From positions 1 to 14,149 of the forward strand of contig CABUCP010000028.1 of the NCBI GenBank assembly GCA_902490055.1: DNA of 14,149 nucleotides. The letters run 5' to 3'. Position 1 is the stretch's first letter. Every line of letters begins with the position of its first letter. This DNA comes from an uncultured Klebsiella sp. GTDB taxonomy: Bacteria > Pseudomonadota > Gammaproteobacteria > Enterobacterales > Enterobacteriaceae. The notes under the pieces are model-generated. The model made no database searches, was not told the DNA's origin, and saw nothing but the letters and a program-made list of their open reading frames with translations. Position numbers and translations under genes: made by a program. Of this stretch, positions 8,241 to 14,149 are shown piece after piece.

Positions 8241-8269
8241 TTGGTATTAACAACCCGGCTCCCTATAAT
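8241..8269 (+). promoter_or_regulatory. ridA promoter
   Basis: TTGGTA (8241-8246, 4/6), a 17-bp spacer and a perfect TATAAT (8264-8269), 38 bases before the ridA ATG. The -35 hexamer overlaps a small inverted repeat, GGTTG (8239-8243) with CAACC (8251-8255), of unknown meaning. Confidence 0.75.
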
Positions 8270-8307
8270 GGCTACGACCTAATTACTGCAGTTCATCTGG
8301 AGATATT

Positions 8308-8694
8308 ATGAGCAAAACTATTGCGACGGAAAATGCGCCAGCAGCTATTGGCCCATACGTACAAGGCGTTGATCTGGGTAGCATGATCATCACTTCCGGC
8401 CAAATTCCAGTAGACCCGAAAACCGGCAGCGTGTCGGAAGATGTCGCCGCACAGGCGCGTCAGTCTCTGGACAACGTGAAAGCTATCGTTGAAGCCGCTG
8501 GCCTGAAAGTGGGCGATATCGTGAAAACCACCGTTTTCGTGAAAGATCTGAACGATTTCGCCACCGTGAATGCCGCGTATGAAGCGTTCTTCACCGAGCA
8601 TAACGCCACTTTCCCGGCGCGTTCTTGCGTAGAAGTCGCGCGTCTGCCGAAAGACGTGAAGATTGAGATTGAAGCTATCGCGATCCGTCGCTAA
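8308..8694 (+). CDS. ridA: 2-iminobutanoate/2-iminopropanoate deaminase RidA
   Basis: Cytoplasmic homotrimeric enzyme of the RidA/YjgF/YER057c/UK114 family. It hydrolyses reactive enamine/imine intermediates released by PLP enzymes such as threonine dehydratase (IlvA), protecting other PLP enzymes. The product has 128 residues like E. coli RidA. The intermediate-binding R105, together with C107 (PARSCVEV) and E120 near the C-terminus, is intact, as are SGQIP and the IVKTTVFVKDLNDF strand. GGAG at 8299-8302 lies five bases before the ATG. It follows pyrI by 73 bp with its own TATAAT promoter, so it can be expressed separately from pyrBI. It converges on the hexosaminidase gene across a large palindrome. 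Confidence 0.97.
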   Translation: MSKTIATENAPAAIGPYVQGVDLGSMIITSGQIPVDPKTGSVSEDVAAQARQSLDNVKAIVEAAGLKVGDIVKTTVFVKDLNDFATVNAAYEAFFTEHNATFPARSCVEVARLPKDVKIEIEAIAIRR

Positions 8695-8705
8695 TCGCTT
8701 CTCTG

Positions 8706-8746
8706 CCCTCACCCCAGGCGCGCAAGCGTCCTTCCCGGGGTGAGGG
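8706..8746. repeat. Large palindrome between convergent ridA and hex
   Basis: CCCTCACCCC (8706-8715) is a perfect 10-bp complement of GGGGTGAGGG (8737-8746). The 21-base loop can form a weaker inner GC stem. It starts 11 bases after the ridA stop and ends 7 bases before the hex stop. There is no immediate T-tract on either strand, so it is probably a bidirectional 3'-end structure or a dispersed intergenic repeat rather than a textbook terminator. Confidence 0.6.
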
Positions 8747-8753
8747 AAATGCC

Positions 8754-11147
8754 CTATTTTATCCTGGTTGCCCGCAGCAGTTTCTCCAGCGGATAGACCG
8801 CCGCAATCACCAGTTCATCCTGGGTTTTCGCCGCCGTATCCAGCTGCGCCTGAATCGAGGCGTACTCTTTATCGTCCAGCGTACCCTGCCGCGCCACCAG
8901 GTCGGTCAAACGCAGACCCAGACTCGCCAGCTTATCGACCTGCTGCGCTACCGGTTTAATCGCCGCCAGCTGATAGTTATTGTCGGTCAGCGCCAGCGCG
9001 TCGCCGCTGTTGTTCTGCCAGCGGGTAAAGACGTGGCGCAGCGCATCGGCGCTCTCGGTATCTTCAGCATCGCTGATTAACCGCTCCGCCCACTGATTCA
9101 GGCTGCGTACGGTGTCGCTCTCCGCCGGTAGCGCATCGGCCAGCCGGTTGAGCGGTTCAAACTGATGATAGTTATTCGCCTGGAATTTCAGGTGCTGACG
9201 GGTGTAGTAGTGCGCCGGCTCCAGCGCCTCGGCGAGGATCTGCAGCGCCAGCGTATGGCTGCTGTTCGCCAGACGGGTAAACTGCTCCAGCTGTTGCGCA
9301 TGCTGCTGCAGGCCGACGGAGACCGTTGACCAGCTATCCATCGCCTGCAGGCGCTGATACATATTATCGCTGTCTTTAACGTCCTCGGCGGACCACAGCC
9401 GCTCGGCCACCGCGAAAGCCCGCGGCCACAGCTTGATATCGATCACCGGCGCGGCGACGTTTTCCGCCCACAGCGCCGCCTCGCCGCCGAGCAGATTCTT
9501 CTGTTGCTGCGCGTCGGGCAGCGTCGGCTGAATGCCCTGCGGTACGGCATCCAGCCGCTTGCCGTCAATGGGATAGCGGGTGTTGCCAAGCAGGAAATAG
9601 CCGCCAAGCTTGTCGTCGTTGATCGTCAGCTGCGGGCGGGTTTCGCCCATCCAGGTATCGACGCTGAACGTCACCTGATTATCGCTGAGCCACTCAATGT
9701 CCTGCACCGCGCGGCGGGATTTACCTTTAAAATCAATAAATCCGCGCCAGCCGTTGTCACCTTTCACCAACGTAAAGCTGCCTTCGACCGCGCTGCCTTT
9801 CAGGCGCGGCATCGAAAACTGCCAGCTCTGGGCGCTGTCGCTATCGGTAATCGTATCCACGCCGTTGAGCCCCTGCGGGATAATTTCATTGCGATAGTGG
9901 TAGGCGGTGTACTGCGGCTGGTCGAGGTAAAAACCGGTGGAAAGAATGCCGCGATAGCCCTGTTTGGCGACGTCGCCGAGCGCATCCTGCCCCTGCCACG
10001 ACTGGATTAGAATGCTCTTCGGCAAATCAGGGTGGTAGATCTCATCCCAGCCGACCATCTGCCGGTGATGTTTTTCGAGTAACGCCTCCAGGCGCCGGTT
10101 GAAGTACGCCTGCAGGGCATGGCTGTCCGCCAGCCCCTTTTCTTTGAGGAATTTCTGGATGGCCGGATTGGCGCGCCACTGGCTGTCATCGACCTCATCG
10201 CCGCCGATGTGCAGGTACGGATCCGGGAAGATAGCCGCCAGTTCGCTGACCATCGCCTCGGCAAAAGCGTAGGTGGCTTCTTTTGTTGGGTCGAGTACCG
10301 GTGTCAGCACACCCCAGTGGCGCTCCATCGCGTAAGGCCCCGGCGCGCTCATCAGTTCCGGATAAGCCACGGCGATCGCCGAAGCGTGGCCCGGCATATC
10401 GATTTCCGGCACCACGCGAATGCCGCGTTCGGCCGCATAGCGCACAATCTCTTTCATCTGCGCCTGGGTATAAAACAGGCCGTCGCTGGCCTGCTGCTGC
10501 AGTTTCGGATAGCGGCTGGAGGCAAAGCGCCAGCCCTGATCGTCGGTCAAATGCCAATGCAGCACGTTAAGCTTCGCCGCCGCCATGCCGTCAATCTGCC
10601 GTTTGATCGTTGACAGCGGCATAAAGTGGCGGGCGGAATCCAGCAGCAGCCCGCGCCACGGGAAGCGCGGCGCATCGTCAATGGCGACATAAGGAATGGT
10701 GGTGCCATCAGGGCTGTTTTGTACCAGCTGCAGCAGCGTTTCCATGCCGCGCAGCGCGCCGAAGCGGGTATTGGCTTTAAGGGTCGCGCCATCGGCATTG
10801 ACCGTCAGTTGATAGCTTTCGTCGCTATCCGGCTGCGGCAGGAAAGGCACTTTCTTACTGACGATCACGTTAATGGTTGGGCTTTTTGCCGGGGCAAGCT
10901 GGGGCTGCAGCGTCCAGCCGGTTTGCCGCGCAACACGTTCACGCCAACGAGTTGCCGCCTCGCCCAGATCGTCGCCGCTGACGTTGATCGTCAGCAGATT
11001 ATTCAACGCCAACGCCCCCTGCGCCTGCGGGCGCTCCACATGGGCGGGCCACGGCATCAGCGGCAGATCGCCTGCCGGGGCGGCAAGCGCCATGCTGCTC
11101 AGTAATATTCCGCTGGTCAACAGACTGTAACGCACGGTGTTAATCAT
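8754..11147 (-). CDS. Secreted/periplasmic beta-N-acetylhexosaminidase, GH20
   Basis: Exo-acting glycosidase predicted to release terminal GlcNAc/GalNAc, e.g. from chitobiose or glycans, by GH20 substrate-assisted catalysis. From the ATG at 11147 (AGGAA five bases upstream) it has 797 residues; the TTG at 11150 is too close to that site. A Sec signal peptide is clear (R6, hydrophobic 9-21, cleavage near ALA-AP at 22-24), with no lipobox Cys. An N-terminal GH20b-type domain (about 30-160) precedes the barrel. Expected active-site residues are present: R165, H254, the catalytic pair D317-E318 (HIGGDEV), W367, W384, Y407, D409, W560 and E562. A stretch of about 120 residues (430-549) is inserted in the barrel before GGEAALWAE. 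A helical C-terminal region follows from about 600. The gene lies downstream of mgtA on the same strand, with no chitin or chitobiose genes nearby. Confidence 0.92.
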   Translation of the reverse strand: MINTVRYSLLTSGILLSSMALAAPAGDLPLMPWPAHVERPQAQGALALNNLLTINVSGDDLGEAATRWRERVARQTGWTLQPQLAPAKSPTINVIVSKKVPFLPQPDSDESYQLTVNADGATLKANTRFGALRGMETLLQLVQNSPDGTTIPYVAIDDAPRFPWRGLLLDSARHFMPLSTIKRQIDGMAAAKLNVLHWHLTDDQGWRFASSRYPKLQQQASDGLFYTQAQMKEIVRYAAERGIRVVPEIDMPGHASAIAVAYPELMSAPGPYAMERHWGVLTPVLDPTKEATYAFAEAMVSELAAIFPDPYLHIGGDEVDDSQWRANPAIQKFLKEKGLADSHALQAYFNRRLEALLEKHHRQMVGWDEIYHPDLPKSILIQSWQGQDALGDVAKQGYRGILSTGFYLDQPQYTAYHYRNEIIPQGLNGVDTITDSDSAQSWQFSMPRLKGSAVEGSFTLVKGDNGWRGFIDFKGKSRRAVQDIEWLSDNQVTFSVDTWMGETRPQLTINDDKLGGYFLLGNTRYPIDGKRLDAVPQGIQPTLPDAQQQKNLLGGEAALWAENVAAPVIDIKLWPRAFAVAERLWSAEDVKDSDNMYQRLQAMDSWSTVSVGLQQHAQQLEQFTRLANSSHTLALQILAEALEPAHYYTRQHLKFQANNYHQFEPLNRLADALPAESDTVRSLNQWAERLISDAEDTESADALRHVFTRWQNNSGDALALTDNNYQLAAIKPVAQQVDKLASLGLRLTDLVARQGTLDDKEYASIQAQLDTAAKTQDELVIAAVYPLEKLLRATRIK

Positions 11148-11188
11148 CAATGTTCCTTTTTATGACGGGCCAAAAAAAGCAAAACATT

Positions 11189-11241
11189 GGGTTAACATGC
11201 GCACAAAATTGCGTCAATACATGGCGATGACGGGCTTCACA
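11189..11241 (-). promoter_or_regulatory. Candidate hex promoter with a CRP-like half site
   Basis: On the minus strand TTGACG (complement of 11212-11217, 5/6 to consensus) is followed after 17 bp by TAACCC (complement of 11189-11194), a poor -10 preceded by a TG extended motif. Upstream is TGTGA-N6-TCATC (complement of 11226-11241), a perfect left and a degenerate right CRP half site. The weak -10 would fit an activator-dependent promoter; the spacing is not an ideal CRP class. Confidence 0.35.
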
Positions 11242-11272
11242 ACTTGATGAGATTTAAGAGAAATACCAATAT

Positions 11273-11298
11273 GCCCCTCTCCCGAACGAAAGAGAGGC
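11273..11298 (-). terminator. Hairpin downstream of mgtA, imperfect terminator
   Basis: Read leftward, GCCTCTCT (complement of 11291-11298) pairs with AGAGGGGC (complement of 11273-11280) with one G-U pair, an 8-bp stem seven bases after the mgtA stop. The downstream sequence is ATATTGGTATTTC, not a proper U-tract, so termination may be partial and read-through into hex is possible. Confidence 0.45.
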
Positions 11299-11305
11299 AA
11301 AACCA

Positions 11306-14014
11306 TTACTGCCAGCCATAGCGGCGGCTGTAGAAGCCTTTGACGGTCTGGGTCAGCACCATATAGCCCGCCAGAATCGCCACCAGCCACGGGAAGTAGC
11401 TGAGCGGCAGCGCCTGCAGCTGCAGGTAGCCCGCCAGCGGCGAGAACGGCAGCGCGATACCCACCGCCATCACCAGCAGCGTCATCGCGAACAGCGGCCA
11501 GGCGGCGCGGCTCTGGACGAACGGAATGCGCCGGGTACGGATCATATGCACAATCAGCGTTTGCGACAGCAGCCCTTCAATAAACCAGCCGGACTGGAAC
11601 AGTGTCTGCATTTCGACGCTGTTGGCGTGGAACACCCACCACATCAGGCCAAAGGTGAGGATATCGAAAATCGAGCTGATCGGCCCGAAGAAGACCATAA
11701 AGCGCCCAAGCTCGGCCGGGTTCCAGCGCTGCGGTTTACGGATCTGTTCATCATCGACGTTATCAAACGGGATCGCCACCTGGGATACATCGTACAGCAG
11801 GTTCTGAATCAACAGGTGCAGCGGCAGCATCGGCAGGAACGGCAGAAAGGCGCTGGCCACCAGCACGCTGAAGACGTTACCGAAGTTGGAGCTGGCGGTC
11901 ATTTTGATGTACTTGAGCATGTTGGCAAAGGTGCGGCGGCCTTCGATAACCCCCTCTTCCAGCACCATCAGGCTTTTTTCCAGCAGAATGATATCCGCCG
12001 CTTCGCGGGCGATATCTACCGCGCCGTCAACGGAAATACCAATATCCGCCGCGCGCAGCGCCGGAGCGTCGTTGATACCGTCGCCCATAAAGCCGACCAC
12101 ATGCCCTTCGCGTTTCAGCAGCGTCACGATACGCTCTTTATGCAGCGGCGCCAGCCGCGCGAACAGCGTGGTGCGTTTCGCCAGCGCCGCTAATTCGTCG
12201 TCGCTCATGGCTTCAATCTGGCTGCCGATCACCACCTCGCCGGCATCCAGCCCCACGTCATGGCACACTTTCGCCGCCACCAGTTCACTATCGCCGGTGA
12301 GGATTTTGACCGTGATGCCGCTGGCCTTCAGCGCTTTCAGCGCCGGGGCGGTGGTCTCTTTCGGCGGATCGAGGAAGGCAATGTAACCTTCGAGGATCAG
12401 ATCGGACTCATCCGCGCGCTGGTAGTCGCCTTCACGCGCCGGCAGATATTTGGTCGCCACCGCTACCACCCGCAGCCCCTGACGGTTCAGGGTATCGGTC
12501 ACCCGGCGGATGCGGCGCAGCATGGTGTCATCCAGCGGTACGATATCGCCGTTGTAGCGCACCTGGGCCGAGACGTTGAGGATCTCCTGCAGCGCCCCTT
12601 TGCAGATCAGCTGGTGCGCGTCATCATGCTCTTTCACCACCACCGACATGCGGCGGCGCTCGAAATCAAATGGGATCTCATCCACCTTCTGCCAGCGCTC
12701 CGCGAGGCCGCGAGCGGCATCCAGCTCCACGCCTTCCAGCACCGCGGTGTCGAGCAGGTTTTTCAGCCCCGTCTGGTAATGGCTATTGAGCCAGGCGGTG
12801 TGCAGCACTCTCTCGCTGGATTTACCGGAAACATCGGTGTGATTCTCCAGTACGATCTTATCCTGGGTCAGGGTGCCGGTTTTATCGGTGCAGAGGATAT
12901 CCATCGCGCCAAAGTTTTGAATGGCGTCGAGGTGTTTGACGATCACCTTTTGTTTTGACAGCTTCACCGCGCCACGCGCCAGCGTCGAGGTAACGATCAT
13001 TGGCAGCATCTCCGGCGTCAGACCGACCGCCACCGACAGCGCGAACAGCGCCGCTTCCCACCAGTCGCCTTTGGTGTAGCCGTTGATCAACAGCACCACC
13101 GGCGCCATCACCAGCATAAAGCGGATTAGCAGCATGCTGACCCGGCTGATGCCTTTCTGGAAGGCGTTCGGTTCGCTTTCCTGCTCGCTGACGCGCCCGG
13201 CCAGCTGGCCAAACCAGGTGTTGCCGCCGGTGGCGTAGACGATAGCCTGCGCCGAGCCGCTCACCACGTTGGTGCCCATAAAGCACAGGGTGTCGCACTC
13301 CAGCGGATTGCTTTGCAACGGGTCGCGACTGCGCGCCACTTTCTCAACCGGCAGCGATTCACCGGTCAATGAGGCCTGTGCGACAAACAGGTCGCGCGCC
13401 AGGATAATACGCAAATCCGCCGGGATCATATCCCCCGCCGACAGCTTGATGATGTCTCCCGGCACCAGTTGGTCGATGGGCAGTTCGAGCCAGCGGCTTT
13501 CGCCCTGCTCGTTGATCACCCGCAGCACCGTGGCGGTATTGCTGACCATCGCTTTCAGCGCATCCGCCGCTTTGGTCGAGCGTGCCTCCTGAATGAAGTT
13601 CAGCAGGGTCGAGATGCCGACCATCAGCGCGATAACGCCTGCCGCGAACAGATCCTCGGTGGAATAGGAGACGATACCGAGCACCGTTAGCAGCAGGTTG
13701 AACGGATTGCGGTAACAGGTCCACAGATGCACCCACCACGGCGACGGCTTCTGCGCCGGGATCTGGTTGTCGCCGTGCAGGGCGGTTTTCGCCGCCACTT
13801 CGGCATCGTTCAGCCCTTCCGGATGGCTATCGAACGCGCGCCAGATTTCCTGGTCATCCATCGCCGCCACGTCCAGGCAGCGCTTGCCGAGCGAATTCGG
13901 CATCGGCGCGCTGCTCAGGTTACGGGCGTCGGGCAACGGATCGCGATGGACCAAACGATGCGGCAGATGGCGGCTAAGCTGCGCGAACAGCTGCCGGGTA
14001 AAATTTTTCAGCAT
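11306..14014 (-). CDS. mgtA: Magnesium-importing P-type ATPase (P3B)
   Basis: Inner-membrane ATPase that brings Mg2+ into the cytoplasm under Mg2+ limitation. The product has 902 residues against 898 in E. coli, with high similarity throughout except the first 50 residues. Motifs are complete: actuator LTGES at 216-220, phosphorylated D377 in DKTGTLT, nucleotide-binding KGAL at 472-475, TGDS at 573-576 and hinge GDGIND at 644-649. Membrane segments cluster at about 104-141, 290-345 (with GLTPEMLPM in TM4, the ion-path segment) and after about 710, consistent with ten helices. The ATG at 14014 has GGAGGG seven bases upstream (complement of 14022-14027). A structured leader precedes it. In relatives transcription is PhoP-activated and elongation through the leader responds to Mg2+ and proline; the PhoP box and mgtL would lie beyond the window. 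MgtB is a paralogue, but the N-terminus and context favour MgtA. Confidence 0.95.
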   Translation of the reverse strand: MLKNFTRQLFAQLSRHLPHRLVHRDPLPDARNLSSAPMPNSLGKRCLDVAAMDDQEIWRAFDSHPEGLNDAEVAAKTALHGDNQIPAQKPSPWWVHLWTCYRNPFNLLLTVLGIVSYSTEDLFAAGVIALMVGISTLLNFIQEARSTKAADALKAMVSNTATVLRVINEQGESRWLELPIDQLVPGDIIKLSAGDMIPADLRIILARDLFVAQASLTGESLPVEKVARSRDPLQSNPLECDTLCFMGTNVVSGSAQAIVYATGGNTWFGQLAGRVSEQESEPNAFQKGISRVSMLLIRFMLVMAPVVLLINGYTKGDWWEAALFALSVAVGLTPEMLPMIVTSTLARGAVKLSKQKVIVKHLDAIQNFGAMDILCTDKTGTLTQDKIVLENHTDVSGKSSERVLHTAWLNSHYQTGLKNLLDTAVLEGVELDAARGLAERWQKVDEIPFDFERRRMSVVVKEHDDAHQLICKGALQEILNVSAQVRYNGDIVPLDDTMLRRIRRVTDTLNRQGLRVVAVATKYLPAREGDYQRADESDLILEGYIAFLDPPKETTAPALKALKASGITVKILTGDSELVAAKVCHDVGLDAGEVVIGSQIEAMSDDELAALAKRTTLFARLAPLHKERIVTLLKREGHVVGFMGDGINDAPALRAADIGISVDGAVDIAREAADIILLEKSLMVLEEGVIEGRRTFANMLKYIKMTASSNFGNVFSVLVASAFLPFLPMLPLHLLIQNLLYDVSQVAIPFDNVDDEQIRKPQRWNPAELGRFMVFFGPISSIFDILTFGLMWWVFHANSVEMQTLFQSGWFIEGLLSQTLIVHMIRTRRIPFVQSRAAWPLFAMTLLVMAVGIALPFSPLAGYLQLQALPLSYFPWLVAILAGYMVLTQTVKGFYSRRYGWQ

Positions 14015-14149
14015 AAACAGTCCCTCCGCGCTCGCGCGAGCGAACGCAGCATTACCAACAGGCGTGGCAAAGCCTTACCTGTCAGGCATTATTTTTATAG
14101 GGCAGGGACATCGTGGACGTCACTGCTTTACGCTTTCCGGTAAAGCAGT
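14015..14149 (-). promoter_or_regulatory. 3' part of the mgtA 5' leader (Mg2+-responsive leader RNA)
   Basis: Upstream of mgtA there are three stem-loops. (1) A perfect 10-bp palindrome at 14122-14149, ACTGCTTTAC with GTAAAGCAGT around an 8-base loop, ends exactly at the window edge. (2) ACAGG...CCTGT with an inner GGC-AAA-GCC and a 3x3 internal loop spans 14058-14082. (3) A GC-only-looped palindrome CGCTC-GCGC-GAGCG at 14029-14042 adjoins the Shine-Dalgarno sequence. In Salmonella and E. coli the mgtA leader is about 260 nt, contains the proline-rich mgtL ORF and controls Rho-dependent termination; mgtL is not in the visible part. The assignment rests on position and structure. Confidence 0.65.

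Noticed and set aside
9504..10613. Plus-strand open frames of up to 168 codons inside hex
   Set aside because: All are antisense to the GH20 catalytic domain, without ribosome sites or recognisable motifs.
14082..14111. Nine-codon ORF (MSLPYKNNA) in the mgtA leader as an mgtL equivalent
   Set aside because: No ribosome site, not proline-rich, and closer to mgtA than mgtL is in Salmonella/E. coli; the true mgtL would lie beyond the window edge.
14082..14125. TATAAA in the mgtA leader (minus strand) as a second promoter, with GTGACG 18 bp upstream
   Set aside because: The match is modest and it lies within the expected transcribed leader; an AT-rich stretch by chance is the simpler explanation.

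Overview
The window is chromosomal DNA of an enterobacterium, most like Klebsiella/Raoultella or a close relative. The basis is recalled protein similarity: ValS, ArgI, PyrB, PyrI, RidA, RraB, TabA and MgtA look near-identical in length and motifs to their E. coli/Salmonella counterparts, the DNA is visibly GC-rich, and the gene set differs from E. coli K-12. A miaE gene and a secreted GH20 hexosaminidase are present, while yjgN, yjgL, bdcA/bdcR and yjgH, which lie in this region of K-12, are absent. There are no insertion sequences, phage genes, tRNAs, rRNAs or CRISPR arrays. I see no defence or other novel multigene system; this is ordinary core genome with some interesting regulatory detail.

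Layout, left to right. valS (+) enters from the left without its first ten codons and ends at a strong hairpin terminator. yjgM (+), a GNAT acetyltransferase, converges on miaE (-), a tRNA hydroxylase, and an inverted pair of REP-like palindromes sits between and into their 3' ends. miaE lies behind rraB (-), the RNase E inhibitor. rraB is divergent from argI (+), ornithine carbamoyltransferase, whose promoter carries two tandem ARG boxes. argI converges on tabA (-) across another REP-like hairpin. tabA is divergent from the pyrL-pyrB-pyrI operon (+), which has a complete attenuation leader: promoter, leader peptide, pause hairpin and intrinsic terminator. ridA (+) follows with its own promoter. 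It converges on hex (-), a signal-peptide-bearing beta-N-acetylhexosaminidase, and mgtA (-), the Mg2+ P-type ATPase, lies upstream of hex on the same strand. The right edge cuts through the structured mgtA leader.

How the genes relate. argI and pyrB encode the two enzymes that compete for carbamoyl phosphate, one arginine-controlled through ArgR boxes and one pyrimidine-controlled through attenuation and probably promoter-proximal slippage. RidA removes reactive enamine/imine intermediates of amino-acid metabolism. ValS, MiaE and RraB belong to translation, tRNA modification and RNA turnover. MgtA and Hex are envelope or periplasmic functions with no obvious link to the rest. No stretch longer than 300 bases lacks a gene; the largest gaps are the tabA/pyrL (192 bp), rraB/argI (163 bp) and mgtA/hex (158 bp) intervals, and each holds regulatory sequence.
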